A stretch of 64,000 bases of DNA from Mariniflexile litorale (GCF_031128465.2 NZ_CP155618.1:1187501-1251500), one strand, 5' to 3'; positions 1 through 9,954 are shown, numbered from the stretch's first letter. Made by a program: numbers and translations. Notes: a model not told the origin generated them from the sequence alone.

Positions 1-2062
1 AAACGGGATGACCCTCATCATTAAAAGCCACAACTTTTAATGTTCCTGGTTCGTATCTCACATCCATCCACATCAATCGATACCTGTTTTGTGGGCTGGC
101 ATTGTTCTTTTTCTGAATCCCCATGCTTTTGCCGTTAACAAAAAGTTCTGCACTATTATAACTCGTATAAACAAAAACAGGCGTGACTTCACCTTCACGA
201 CCTTTCCAATTCCAATGCGGCAGGATATGCAAAGTTTCGTTTGTAGTGTTCCATCTACTTCTATATAAATAAAAACGATCTTTGGGCAGCCCTGCTAAAT
301 CTGAAATCCCAAAGTACGAACTACGTGATGGCCAACTTTTATCGTAAGGTGTTGGTTCTCCTAAATAATCAAAACCAGTCCAAACGAATTCACCAATTAC
401 CCACGGTTTATCATCTTGCAATACAAAATCTTCATCTGGTATGTTAGACCAACTGCAGGCTTCCAAATCATAGGATGAAGATTGAAAATCGTCATATTGT
501 TTATTTTTTTCTTGAACCACAGGGAATTTATAAATACCTCTTGAACTTACTGTTGATGCCGTTTCTGAACCTAAAATAAATCCTTGTGGAAATTTTTCAT
601 AAGCATCTTCATACAAATGAACACGATAATTGAGTCCTGGCACATCTAATAACACCCCAAAACCGGATTCCATAGTCGCTTTAACTTGATCCATACCAAC
701 CGTAACAGGTCTTGTTGGATCTTCTCTGTGAAAAATATCTTGAAGCCATTTAGCACGTTTTACACCTTCACTTCCTCGCTGATCAGGCACTTCGTTCCCT
801 GAACTCCACATAACTATAGAAGGATGATTTTTAGTAGCTTGTACTAAATTTATAATGTCTCTTTCGGCATAATCTTCAAAAAAACGATGATATCCGTTTT
901 TTACTTTTGGTTTAGCCCACTCATCAAAACTCTCTGCAAGAAACATAAAACCCATTTCATCACACAATTCTAATTGTTCAAATGATGGCATATTGTGAGA
1001 ACTTCGAATAGCATTACAGCCCATATCTTTTAAAATAGTTAACTGTCTGCGTAATGCAGCTGTGTTTATCGCAGTTCCTAAAGGACCTAAATCGTGATGT
1101 AAACAAACCCCTTTAAACTTTCTTACTTCACCATTTAAACTAAAGCCTTTATGAGCTTCATATTTAATATCTCGAATACCGAATCGGGTAGAAACTTCAT
1201 CTTTCAACTCATTATTCACAAATAGCTGCGTTACAGCTTTATATAAATACGGTGTTTCTGGGCTCCATAATTGCGGATTTTCAACTTTTATATTCTGATC
1301 AAATTCGTTTTCAAACTTAACTAATGATTTATCATAACTAACTTGCTTTCCGTCTGTATCAAAAATAGTTGTTTCCAGAAATCCATTTTTAACTGACACT
1401 TTTGTTTTTACATTTACTTTGGCGACATCCTCATTAATAAAAGGAGTTGTAATTGAAGTTCCCCATTGATTAATGCTTTCTTCATTTTTAATGATCAAAC
1501 TTACTTTTCTATACAAGCCTGCTCCTGGATACCATCTCGAAGCATATTCTTTATTGGTTAATTTTACAGCTAAAGTATTATCACCTGTTTTTAAAAATTC
1601 AGAAATATCAAAATAAAAATAACTATAACCATAAGCCCATTCTCCCACTTTTTTACCATTTAAATAAATTTGTGGTTCGCTCATCGCTCCTTCAAAAAGT
1701 AAAATGACTTTTTTTGTTACCTCCGATTCAGAAATAGTGAATTCATTCCTATACCAAGCCGTTCCAATATGTGGTAAAGCGCCTGTTCTCCCTGTTTTTT
1801 CTGAAGCTACAGTTTCTCCATTCTGAACAATTGCAACATTTTGCTTATCTATTTCTTTATCAAAAGGCCCATAAATTGCCCAATCGTGAGGTACATTTAC
1901 GCTTTCCCATTTGGAATCATCGAAATTTATTTCAAAAGCATTTTCTGAATTTCCTTTTTGAAATTTCCAATTGGCATCCAACTCTTTAACTGTTCTTACT
2001 TGTGAAAAAATGACTTGTGAAAAGATTAAGAATGTTAGAAGAAGACATTTGTATTTTTTCAT
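1..2062 (-). CDS. Secreted glycoside hydrolase family 2 (beta-galactosidase-like), 3' end outside window
   Basis: I translated this open frame directly; it has an ATG at 2062 and runs off the left edge, so at least 687 codons are present and the C-terminus is missing. It begins with a signal peptide (MKKYKCLLLTFLIFSQVIFSQ). The GH2 layout follows: a sugar-binding jelly roll with GTAWYRNEF, an Ig-like domain, then the TIM barrel. The motif MWSSGNE places the acid/base Glu near residue 424, and GSETAS places the nucleophile Glu near residue 500. GH2 enzymes release terminal beta-linked sugars such as galactose, and a secreted form should act in the periplasm or at the surface. It follows xylA on the same strand but behind a terminator. 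The exact substrate is not decidable; its position beside xylAB suggests side-chain removal from a xylose-containing glycan. Confidence 0.9.
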   Translation of the reverse strand, partial: MKKYKCLLLTFLIFSQVIFSQVRTVKELDANWKFQKGNSENAFEINFDDSKWESVNVPHDWAIYGPFDKEIDKQNVAIVQNGETVASEKTGRTGALPHIGTAWYRNEFTISESEVTKKVILLFEGAMSEPQIYLNGKKVGEWAYGYSYFYFDISEFLKTGDNTLAVKLTNKEYASRWYPGAGLYRKVSLIIKNEESINQWGTSITTPFINEDVAKVNVKTKVSVKNGFLETTIFDTDGKQVSYDKSLVKFENEFDQNIKVENPQLWSPETPYLYKAVTQLFVNNELKDEVSTRFGIRDIKYEAHKGFSLNGEVRKFKGVCLHHDLGPLGTAINTAALRRQLTILKDMGCNAIRSSHNMPSFEQLELCDEMGFMFLAESFDEWAKPKVKNGYHRFFEDYAERDIINLVQATKNHPSIVMWSSGNEVPDQRGSEGVKRAKWLQDIFHREDPTRPVTVGMDQVKATMESGFGVLLDVPGLNYRVHLYEDAYEKFPQGFILGSETASTVSSRGIYKFPVVQEKNKQYDDFQSSSYDLEACSWSNIPDEDFVLQDDKPWVIGEFVWTGFDYLGEPTPYDKSWPSRSSYFGISDLAGLPKDRFYLYRSRWNTTNETLHILPHWNWKGREGEVTPVFVYTSYNSAELFVNGKSMGIQKKNNASPQNRYRLMWMDVRYEPGTLKVVAFNDEGHPV

Positions 2063-2210
2063 ATTACGCTTAACTATTATTAACCTACGAATATATTGAA
2101 TAAATTGCTTTTTTATAGCATGATGAATACTGAATTACCTAACAGTATGTAGAAAATAAAGGAGAGATTACTTAATAAGACATTTGTAATTGTAGTAAAA
2201 TTAATTCAAC

Positions 2211-2240
2211 AAAAAGGCCGCCAAATGGCAGCCCTTTTTT
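2211..2240 (-). terminator. Intrinsic terminator after xylA
   Basis: An imperfect GC-rich hairpin (GGGCTGCC on one arm, GGCGGCC on the other, ATTT loop on the minus strand) is followed by a T run on the minus strand. It lies 25 nt past the xylA stop and separates xylA from the GH2 gene, which probably has its own promoter in the remaining gap. Confidence 0.7.
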
Positions 2241-2264
2241 AACAATTAATTTTTAATTTAAAAG

Positions 2265-3590
2265 CTATACATATTGATTTATAATATTCTCGAACAACTC
2301 TTGTTTACCACTTGTTAAAGACAATTCTCCGTTTTCTTGAGCTATTTTATATAAATCTTGCAAACTTAATTTACCTGATTCGAAATCTTTTCCTTTACCA
2401 GAATCGAATGATGCATAACGCTCTGTTCTAAGTTTGTCGTAAGATGAAGACGTTATAATTCTATCAGCAGTTAATAAGGCTCTTGCAAACGTATCAGCAC
2501 CTCCAATGTGGGCATGAAATACATCTTCTAAATCGGTAGAATTTCTTCTAATTTTAGCATCAAAATTAATACCACCACCTTGTAAACCACCTGCTTTTAG
2601 GAATACCAACATCGCTTCAGTAGTTTCTTGAATGTTATTAGGGAATTGATCTGTATCCCATCCGTTTTGATAATCACCACGATTGGCATCTAAACTTCCT
2701 AACATGCCTGCTTTGGCTGCCACTTCAATTTCATGTTGAAAGGTATGTTGTGCTAATGTTGCGTGGTTTACTTCAATATTTATTTTGAAATCTTTATCTA
2801 AACCATATTCTTTTAAGAACCCGATAGCTGTTGCTGTATCAAAATCGTATTGGTGTTTTGATGGTTCCATAGGTTTTGGTTCGATGAAGAAGTTTCCTTT
2901 AAAACCATTGGCACGTGCATAGTCTCTACACATAGTTAAAAACTGCCCCATGTGGTCTAACTCACGTCCCATATCGGTATTCAATAAGGTCATATAACCT
3001 TCACGACCACCCCAGAACACATAGTTTTCGCCATTAAGTGCCATAGTCGCATCTAAAGCTAATTTTATTTGGCCCCCTGCTCTTGCAACCACTTTAAAAT
3101 CTGGATTGGTAGAAGCACCGTTCATGTAGCGCGGGTTTGAAAAACAGTTGGCTGTACCCCAAAGTAATTTCACGCCAGAATCGGCTTGTTTTTGTTTTAA
3201 ATACTCGGTGATGGTTGCTAATCTGCTTTCAGATTCTGCGAATGTTGATCCTTCTTGGATTAAATCGTAATCGTGGAAACAGTAGTAGCCAAATCCCATT
3301 TTTGTGATGAATTCGAACGCTGCATCCGCTTTATCTTTAGCTGCTTGAACAGCATCTGAAGATTTATCCCATTCAAAATTTTGTGTTCCTGGACCAAATG
3401 GGTCACTACCTTGCCCACAGAACGTATGCCAGTAAGCTATTGCAAATTTAAAATGTTCACGCATGGTTTTACCTGCAACCACTTGGTCTGGGTTGTAGTA
3501 TTTAAATGCTAATGGGTTATCTGATTCTTTACCTTCAAACTTAATGTCTCCAATACCTTTGTAGTATTCTTTGTTTCCTATTAATGCCAT
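2265..3590 (-). CDS. xylA: Xylose isomerase
   Basis: XylA converts D-xylose to D-xylulose in the cytoplasm, with two divalent metal ions. At 441 residues it is a normal class II enzyme. Catalytic His106 and Asp109 lie in CFHDYD. The metal ligands are Glu237 (IEPKPMEP), Glu273 and His276 (NIEVNHA), Asp301 (SLDANRGD), and Asp312 and Asp314 (WDTDQFP). The signature VFWGGREGY is at 191-199. It lies downstream of xylB on the same strand, separated by 223 nt that carry a short tandem repeat and a dispersed repeat, so it may have its own promoter there. The ATG at 3590 sits only 10 nt from an 8-bp tandem repeat, and no Shine-Dalgarno sequence is visible. Confidence 0.97.
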   Translation of the reverse strand: MALIGNKEYYKGIGDIKFEGKESDNPLAFKYYNPDQVVAGKTMREHFKFAIAYWHTFCGQGSDPFGPGTQNFEWDKSSDAVQAAKDKADAAFEFITKMGFGYYCFHDYDLIQEGSTFAESESRLATITEYLKQKQADSGVKLLWGTANCFSNPRYMNGASTNPDFKVVARAGGQIKLALDATMALNGENYVFWGGREGYMTLLNTDMGRELDHMGQFLTMCRDYARANGFKGNFFIEPKPMEPSKHQYDFDTATAIGFLKEYGLDKDFKINIEVNHATLAQHTFQHEIEVAAKAGMLGSLDANRGDYQNGWDTDQFPNNIQETTEAMLVFLKAGGLQGGGINFDAKIRRNSTDLEDVFHAHIGGADTFARALLTADRIITSSSYDKLRTERYASFDSGKGKDFESGKLSLQDLYKIAQENGELSLTSGKQELFENIINQYV

Positions 3591-3599
3591 GTTTTAAAT

Positions 3600-3631
3600 G
3601 TTTATTTGTTGATTTGTTGATTCGTTTATTT
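3600..3631. repeat. Four tandem 8-bp units directly before xylA
   Basis: Four contiguous units read GTTTATTT, GTTGATTT, GTTGATTC and GTTTATTT on the plus strand (consensus GTTKATTY). They occupy the untranslated leader 10 nt upstream of the xylA ATG, so the transcript would carry an A- and C-rich unstructured repeat. The unit boundaries were counted base by base. Confidence 0.85.
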
Positions 3632-3716
3632 GCTGTTCCTTTTTGCGTTAGGGATTGTAGTGAAAATCCTTTTTAAACTTAGATATAATTAACTTTGAGG
3701 CTAACTAAAAACGAAC

Positions 3717-3749
3717 AGATTGCTTCGGCGTCTCTCCTCGCAATGACGT
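3717..3749. repeat. Dispersed palindromic repeat, copy 1
   Basis: The block starts AGATTGCTTCG and ends CTCCTCGCAATGACGT; its reverse complement begins ACGTCATTGCGAGG. A degenerate second AGATTGCAACGT half follows at about 3756. The same CTCCTCGCAATGAC core recurs at 58228-58258, which marks it as a dispersed intergenic repeat rather than a gene. It sits between xylB and xylA. Confidence 0.7.
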
Positions 3750-3813
3750 TTAAAAAGATTGCAACGTAAAGCCCGACCCTTGTGGTAACGCCCAAATGTT
3801 TATTTTCTATTGA

Positions 3814-5301
3814 TTATTTTTTATTTATTATTATTTCTAATTCGTTTTTCCAGTTGGTATAGGCTTCTTGGTATGCACTTTTGTCTTTGAATGGCATGAA
3901 AGTCATCACGTGATCGTTATCAATAATGGCTTTTCCAAAACTTTCGAAATCACCTTTATGTAAATTGGCGGCACGTGCAGCACCAATGGCACCTGTAGTA
4001 TTATAAATTTCTATTTCTTGTTCTATTAAAGTGGCTACAGTATTGGCGAATATTTCGGAACGGAATAGATTATCGTTTCCTGCCCGAATAACGGTTGGTT
4101 TGATGCCATCGGATTTTAAAATTTCCATACCATACACAAATGAAAAGGCAATGCCTTCTAAAGCAGCACGACACATATGCCCTTTGTGGTGATTGTTTAG
4201 GTTTAGATTTACGATTCGAGTGCCTATTTCTTTGTTATTCAGCATGCGTTCGGCACCGTTGCCAAATGGAATTAAGCATACGCCATCGGATCCAACAGGA
4301 ATTTCGGAAGCTAGATTGTTCATTTCTTCATAAGAACTAACTGCCAAATTGTTTAACAACCAACGGTATTGAATGCCCGCACCATTAATGCACAATAGTT
4401 TTCCTATTCTTGCATCGGATCCTTTTTTATAATTGACATGTGCAAAATTATTTACGCGCGCACTTTCTTTGGCAGATAAACTATCGGTTACCGCATAAAA
4501 AACGCCCGATGTACCACCTGTGGCAGCCACTTCACCTGGATTAAATACGTTTAAAGATAGTGCATTGTTTGGCTGATCGCCCGCTCTATAATAAATAGGT
4601 GTTCCTGCAGCAATACCGCTTTCAGCTTCACCTTTAGCATCGACAACCGATTGAACACCGAAGGTATCAACAATATCAGGCACCAAAGCTTTATCGATAC
4701 CGTAATGCTCTAACAGAAAATCGGCAATATCATCTTTCTTAAAATCCCAAAAAATGCCTTCAGACAATCCTGAAATTGTTGTATTTATTGTGTTTGAAAA
4801 TTTATAAGCAATATAATCACCCGGAAGCATGAACTTATAAATGTTTTTATAAATTTCAGGTTCATTCTCTTTTACCCATTTTAATTTTGAAGCCGTAAAA
4901 TTAGATGGTGAGTTTAGAAGGTTTGTTGCACATGTTTCTTCGCCAATTGTTTCAAAAGCTTCATTTCCCGTTTCTACGGCTCTACTATCACACCAAATAA
5001 TACTTTTTCGAAGGGGGTTTCCATTTTTATCAACAATAACCAAACCATGCATTTGATATGAAATACCAATGCCTTTTATCTGGGCTCTTGTTACATTATG
5101 TTGCTTTTTTAATTTAGCAATGGCTTTACAAGCATGTTGCCACCAATCGTTTGGTTTTTGTTCTGCCCACCCATTTTTTTGAGCAAACATACCCATTTCT
5201 TGTTCGGGTTCTTGCACAACGCCTAAGCTTTTGCCTGAAGCAACTTCAACAAGTGCAACTTTTATGGAAGAACTTCCTATGTCTAATCCTAAATAGTACA
5301 T
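3814..5301 (-). CDS. xylB: Xylulokinase (FGGY carbohydrate kinase)
   Basis: XylB phosphorylates D-xylulose to xylulose 5-phosphate with ATP, which then enters the pentose phosphate pathway. The 495 residues match the family length. The N-terminal FGGY phosphate-binding motif DIGSSSIKVALVE is at 7-19, MHGLVIVD is at 84-91, WCDSRA at 103-108, and the likely catalytic base is Asp242 in RAGDQPNN. The C-terminal actin-like domain carries AALEGIAFSF and ATGGTSGVFY. The start codon lies 3 nt after the stop of the GntR-type regulator, so the two are surely cotranscribed. The xylA partner immediately downstream supports xylulose over other FGGY substrates such as glycerol or ribulose. Confidence 0.95.
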   Translation of the reverse strand: MYYLGLDIGSSSIKVALVEVASGKSLGVVQEPEQEMGMFAQKNGWAEQKPNDWWQHACKAIAKLKKQHNVTRAQIKGIGISYQMHGLVIVDKNGNPLRKSIIWCDSRAVETGNEAFETIGEETCATNLLNSPSNFTASKLKWVKENEPEIYKNIYKFMLPGDYIAYKFSNTINTTISGLSEGIFWDFKKDDIADFLLEHYGIDKALVPDIVDTFGVQSVVDAKGEAESGIAAGTPIYYRAGDQPNNALSLNVFNPGEVAATGGTSGVFYAVTDSLSAKESARVNNFAHVNYKKGSDARIGKLLCINGAGIQYRWLLNNLAVSSYEEMNNLASEIPVGSDGVCLIPFGNGAERMLNNKEIGTRIVNLNLNNHHKGHMCRAALEGIAFSFVYGMEILKSDGIKPTVIRAGNDNLFRSEIFANTVATLIEQEIEIYNTTGAIGAARAANLHKGDFESFGKAIIDNDHVMTFMPFKDKSAYQEAYTNWKNELEIIINKK

Positions 5302-5304
5302 GAT

Positions 5305-6291
5305 TTATAATGATTCTCTTAATATTAATTTAGTTGGTATATATGTTTGAATTGAAACATCCTGATTAATGAATTCTGCGGCCTTCTCTCCAAGCGTTTT
5401 AAAATCGGTTGAAACTACCGAAATGCCTTTGTAGATAAATTTTTTCATCGGGGTTTCATTGTAAGATAAAAAGCCCACGTCGGTACCTGGTTCAAAATTG
5501 TTAATTTTGCATTGCTCTAAAAAAACTCCGAGAATTCGATCGCTCACACTTATGTAAGCATCTCCTTTAACAACATTAAAGCCGGATGCATTAGTAATGA
5601 TTTTACATTTGAATTTATAGGCTTCACAAAACTGTTTAAAGTAAGCAACTGACTCTGTGGGATGCTTGGTAAATGTTGGATACACAAAAACCAGTTTTTT
5701 ATACTTCTTAAATGGAATAATAGCTTCTTTTAAAGCTTCGGAAAATGCATTTCCAAAATCTTGAAACACATAATTATTGGACCCTTTTGAATGTATATTC
5801 CAGTCGATTAATAATAACTTGTCATTATCAAAATCGGACAACACATTAGGCACTTCTTTATGATCGAAAGTCATTACCACATATTTAAAGTATTTACCTT
5901 TACTATTATTTAAAATGGTTTTGAAATTATTGATGTTATAATGATGAAATTGCACATCTACAATCACTTTTTTAGGCAAATTATTTATGAAAGCATGATA
6001 TAAAACTTCTTTATAAGCTTTAAACGTATCCAAAACTAAAAGTACTTTACTAGTATCGTTAGCCACATAATACCCTTTATTCGGCACAGATTCCACGACA
6101 TCATTATCTTTTAAAATAGAATACGCTTTAAAAACGGTATCTCGAGATAACTTATAGTCTTTACAAATAGCATTAACAGAAGGCAACGCATCACCACTAG
6201 ACAGCGTATTATTAGCAAGCGCATCGTTAATGGCATTTACTAATTGTTGATACCTAGGTATCTCGCTGTTTATATTAATATCAAAAACCAT
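5305..6291 (-). CDS. GntR-family regulator with sugar-binding-like C-terminal domain (probable xylose regulator)
   Basis: The N-terminal winged helix is GntR-like (PRYQQLVNAINDAL, then LPSVNAICKDYKLSRDTVFKAY). The C-terminal 240 residues resemble the periplasmic-binding-protein fold of LacI-type sensors (DVGFLSYNETPMKKF, TLGEKAAEFI) rather than FCD or UTRA domains. I place the start at the ATG at 6291 (328 residues). The longer frame begins at a TTG at 6321 that is itself part of a -7 promoter box, so it cannot be transcribed. Immediate linkage to xylB and xylA suggests a xylose- or xylulose-responsive regulator of this operon. This is inferred from context; the ligand is not shown by sequence. 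Confidence 0.85.
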   Translation of the reverse strand: MVFDININSEIPRYQQLVNAINDALANNTLSSGDALPSVNAICKDYKLSRDTVFKAYSILKDNDVVESVPNKGYYVANDTSKVLLVLDTFKAYKEVLYHAFINNLPKKVIVDVQFHHYNINNFKTILNNSKGKYFKYVVMTFDHKEVPNVLSDFDNDKLLLIDWNIHSKGSNNYVFQDFGNAFSEALKEAIIPFKKYKKLVFVYPTFTKHPTESVAYFKQFCEAYKFKCKIITNASGFNVVKGDAYISVSDRILGVFLEQCKINNFEPGTDVGFLSYNETPMKKFIYKGISVVSTDFKTLGEKAAEFINQDVSIQTYIPTKLILRESL

Positions 6292-6318
6292 CAAACCGTT
6301 CTGTTCTGTTCTGGTTTG

Positions 6319-6326
6319 CAAATATA
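6319..6326 (-). promoter_or_regulatory. Bacteroidota -7 box of the gntR-xylBA operon
   Basis: On the minus strand the sequence reads TATATTTG followed by C, matching TAnnTTTG. It lies 28 nt upstream of the chosen ATG. The intervening leader contains consecutive AACAG units, which could be an operator for the regulator itself. I could not identify a convincing -33 TTTG. Confidence 0.5.
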
Positions 6327-6558
6327 AATAATTTTTTTATTTCATAAACATATTTTGTTTTAAAATATGATATGTCGGTAAATTAAAGAACAAAAAAACC
6401 TTAGTAAAATTTCGAATAATTTTATTAGTGAAGACTAAATTATTTAATAACTAACTTTATAAATAGACATAAAATTATTCACATAGAAAATTAAAGATGT
6501 GGAATTTAATGTCTTCTATTTAAGACTATCATTAACAAATAACTAAACACAAAACATT

Positions 6559-9500
6559 TTATAGCCTCTTGTTATTACTATTAATTTGAATAAATTTAAT
6601 TGCATCGTTATTATTAGCCACTATTACCATTTGTTTTTTTCCAATTGTAATAAAGGCCAAGTCTTTAACATCTTTAGGAGTGTAAAAACCACTATTCTCA
6701 ATACTAATTGGCGTAAAAGTCCCATTACCTTTTCCTGCTAAAAACATTCCCGTTCCTGCATCGTTTCTTGGTGTTTCAATTTCAGAAGCATACAAATTAC
6801 CCGCTGCCAAAATATCTAAATTACCGTCTTTATTAAAATCTTTTACCAATAATTGATTAATACTAGAAAACTGGATCAGATTTGGCAACTTATGTAAAAT
6901 AAACGTACCCTCTTTATTTTCTATATAGGTTGTAGCAAAAGTATTAACTTGATAATGAAGGGAATTTTCCAACTCTTCATCGCCATACACATCTACTAAA
7001 GTTGCTTCGGCAAATTCATTATATGTTTTAAATTTATTTTTAATTTCACTAACTTGAGAAGAAGAACAAGAACGCCCCCTAACTGGATATTTTTTCCCTT
7101 GGTTGTAATAACTTAAAACAATATCCATTTTTTGATTATTATCAAAATCGTTAAAATAAATATCGAATGTTTCTTTATTTGACGATTTGTATTTGTAATT
7201 AAGACCTAAGTTTCCTGCAACAAAATCTATGTCGCCATCATTATCAAAATCACCACTTGCTAAACTAAACCACCAACCCGTAGTATTTTTTAACCCTAAA
7301 CTTTCTGACACCTCTTTGAAACCCTTTCCTTTACTGTTTTTAAATACTCGAATGGGCATCCATTCTCCTACTACAACTATATCCAACCAACCATCTTTAT
7401 CCACATCTACCATGCTGGCGGCTGTAGCCAAACCAAGTTTAAGAAACTCAGGAGCTAATTTACTGGTAACATCTACGAACTTTGCCACTTTACCGGTGCT
7501 TTTGTTTTCTAACAAATAAGTTTTTGCTGGTGAAGGATAATTACCTGGAACGAGTCTACCGCAAACTAATAAATCTTGATCTCCATCTTTATCAAAATCA
7601 AATTTATAAACTCTTGAACCACTTGTAAACATTTCAGGAAGTGCTTCTTTAGATATGAATAAATTACCTAATCCATCATTTATATACAATCTATCTTGAA
7701 GTAATTTTGAATTGGGTTCAAATTCATTTCCCCCACTAACCACATACAGGTCTAAGTCGCCATCATTATCAGCATCAAAAATTATGGATCCCATATCTTC
7801 TTGTTGTTTTTCATTTTCTAAAGCAAATTCTTTTTTATCAAAACCTCCTTTTTTGTTCTGGTAAAACAAACCGCTTTTTTGATTAGAAGCTCCGCTAATA
7901 AAAAAATCATCTAACCCATCTTTATTTAAATCACCTACTGATACATAAGGTCCAAAATTGGATGTTTTATGTGGTAATAAAATTTCTTTTTTATAATCAT
8001 CATAATTATTTTCAACATGTACAAATAACGAATCCAACCCAGTTGTTTGAGAATTAAATAAAGTATTGGTATTTAATGCTGTTGTAATTTTACTTAACCC
8101 TGCATCCCTATAATTTAAAGTAATGGTTTTATTAACAGCAAGCTGAGTTAATCTTTGTGTTTTACCATCTGGCCATTCCACTATAAGCGTATCAATCTTT
8201 TTAGCATTACCCATACCAAAATGCAATAGGGGTGCCATTGAAGAAATATAACCATGTTCTAAACTTAATTCCTGAAATTGACGTAACCCTTCACTTATAA
8301 CCGTACATTTTACACCAATACCCCTAGAGTTAGTGGTCGTTCCATTAAACTTCAATGCTGTATAATTAGCATTAGAAATATTATTGTTTTTAAAAATTAC
8401 AGCCTTATCGTCTAAATTATTTAATACAATTTCTAAATCGCCATCGTTATCTAAATCTACATATGCTACCCCGTTAGTAAATCCTTCAAATTGCAACCCC
8501 CATTCTGTGTTAATTTTTTGAAACGTTAAATCTTTTGAATTTCTAAAAACAAAATTATCTGTTTTCTCTGAGGGGATTTTTAAAGTATTCTCTAGCCCTT
8601 TATCTTCTTCATTTTTTCCAAATGCAGTTTTAGATTTTTTAATTTCGTTAAAGAAATCAGTATTATTAATTTCTCGTCTTGTTCCATTAGAAACAAATAA
8701 ATCTTTCCATCCATCATTATCTAAATCTGCAAACACAGGTCCCCAACTCCAATCTGTTGTTGAAACATTTGCCATTCTAGATATATTATTAAATACAGGC
8801 GCACTCGTATTGTCTAAAATCCCTGTATTTAATTGTAAAGAGTTGTGCATGTATTGATAATATAGTCCTGAATTATAAGTATCCCAAAACACTTGTGGAT
8901 TCATGCTTGCCATATTGGATTTAGACCGTTTATTGGTGGAAGCATCCATATCTACTTGAAAAATATCTAAATATCCATCATTATTAAAATCTGCTATATC
9001 AGCTCCCATACCATATAATGATGTATGCTTTACAGATTGTTCTAAAGTATTTCTAAAAGTACCGTCTCCATTATTTATATAGCAAAAGTCAGCACTAGCA
9101 AAATCATTACTTACATAAATATCTTTATATCCATCGTTGTTTAAATCGCTTACATTTGCACTTAATGACAAGCTATAAGATTGTACTCCTGCCTCATTTG
9201 TAACATCTGTAAATGTATTATCGCCATTATTTTTATAAAGGTGATTTGAATGTTGTGGCAGTGCGTGTCTTATATGCTGTTTAAAAACTTCTGGACTTGT
9301 TCTAAATGGTGTGATGGGGTAATTCGCGACATACAAATCTAAATCCCCATCATTATCATAATCAAAGAATATACTTTGAGTACTATGTCCTTTATCAGCA
9401 ATACCATATTTTTCAGCTTCTTCTTTAAAAGTCAAATGCCCCTTAGCGTTTATACCTTGATTAATTAAAAGCTTGTTAGGACATTCTTCATTTTTACCAG

Positions 9501-9891
9501 AAACACTTAAATAAATATCGAGCCAGCCGTCATTATTTATATCTACTGTGGTAGCACCTAAAAACCAATCTTTACCCAAACCTGCATTCGCTTCTTCAGT
9601 AACATCTTCAAATTTTAAATCACCCTTATTTAAATAGAGAGCGTTTCTAACCATATTACCTGTAAAATACAGATCCTGCAAATTATCATTATTAAAATCA
9701 CCAACAGCAATACCGCCTCCCATATAAATGTATGGGTAGTTAAAATAATTTAAGGTATCTGATTCTGTTAAAGTATTTTCAAAATCTATTCCTGATACTT
9801 TTGAACTTAATAATGTAAACTGTTTTTGCTCAATATTTTTTGAACAAGAAACTATAAAAATGAGAAGCAAAAAACTCTTAAACAATTTCAT
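6559..9891 (-). CDS. VCBS/FG-GAP repeat lipoprotein with ASPIC/UnbV domain
   Basis: This 1110-residue protein starts at the ATG at 9891 (MKLFKSFLLLIFIVSCSKN), a lipoprotein signal with the lipid Cys at 16. An upstream in-frame start at 9942 would spoil the signal and falls inside a palindrome. It holds many Asp-rich calcium-binding beta-propeller repeats of the DxNxDGxxD type (for example DINNDGWLDIYLS and DYDNDGDLDLYVANY). An ASPIC/UnbV domain at about 520-580 includes WPDGKTQRL, and more propeller repeats follow. It lies 105 nt downstream of susD on the same strand, and such proteins often accompany SusCD pairs. A surface role in glycan binding or complex assembly is plausible, but the biochemical function is not established by sequence. 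No catalytic motif is visible. Confidence 0.88.
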   Translation of the reverse strand: MKLFKSFLLLIFIVSCSKNIEQKQFTLLSSKVSGIDFENTLTESDTLNYFNYPYIYMGGGIAVGDFNNDNLQDLYFTGNMVRNALYLNKGDLKFEDVTEEANAGLGKDWFLGATTVDINNDGWLDIYLSVSGKNEECPNKLLINQGINAKGHLTFKEEAEKYGIADKGHSTQSIFFDYDNDGDLDLYVANYPITPFRTSPEVFKQHIRHALPQHSNHLYKNNGDNTFTDVTNEAGVQSYSLSLSANVSDLNNDGYKDIYVSNDFASADFCYINNGDGTFRNTLEQSVKHTSLYGMGADIADFNNDGYLDIFQVDMDASTNKRSKSNMASMNPQVFWDTYNSGLYYQYMHNSLQLNTGILDNTSAPVFNNISRMANVSTTDWSWGPVFADLDNDGWKDLFVSNGTRREINNTDFFNEIKKSKTAFGKNEEDKGLENTLKIPSEKTDNFVFRNSKDLTFQKINTEWGLQFEGFTNGVAYVDLDNDGDLEIVLNNLDDKAVIFKNNNISNANYTALKFNGTTTNSRGIGVKCTVISEGLRQFQELSLEHGYISSMAPLLHFGMGNAKKIDTLIVEWPDGKTQRLTQLAVNKTITLNYRDAGLSKITTALNTNTLFNSQTTGLDSLFVHVENNYDDYKKEILLPHKTSNFGPYVSVGDLNKDGLDDFFISGASNQKSGLFYQNKKGGFDKKEFALENEKQQEDMGSIIFDADNDGDLDLYVVSGGNEFEPNSKLLQDRLYINDGLGNLFISKEALPEMFTSGSRVYKFDFDKDGDQDLLVCGRLVPGNYPSPAKTYLLENKSTGKVAKFVDVTSKLAPEFLKLGLATAASMVDVDKDGWLDIVVVGEWMPIRVFKNSKGKGFKEVSESLGLKNTTGWWFSLASGDFDNDGDIDFVAGNLGLNYKYKSSNKETFDIYFNDFDNNQKMDIVLSYYNQGKKYPVRGRSCSSSQVSEIKNKFKTYNEFAEATLVDVYGDEELENSLHYQVNTFATTYIENKEGTFILHKLPNLIQFSSINQLLVKDFNKDGNLDILAAGNLYASEIETPRNDAGTGMFLAGKGNGTFTPISIENSGFYTPKDVKDLAFITIGKKQMVIVANNNDAIKFIQINSNNKRL

Positions 9892-9927
9892 AATGAGACT
9901 AATTTTTGGGATTAAACTAATATAGCA

Positions 9928-9954
9928 AATCCTGTATAGCAAGTATACAGGATT
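9928..9954. repeat. Perfect 11-bp inverted repeat between susD and the VCBS lipoprotein gene
   Basis: The arms are AATCCTGTATA at 9928-9938 and TATACAGGATT at 9944-9954, with a 5-nt GCAAG loop. There is no T run on either side, so it is not a classic intrinsic terminator. It could be an mRNA hairpin that limits or protects transcripts between susD and the downstream gene, or an operator. Confidence 0.8.

Noticed and set aside
7229-7519. Plus-strand open frame within the VCBS lipoprotein gene
   Set aside because: It lies wholly inside a well-supported coding frame on the other strand and has no domain, signal or promoter.
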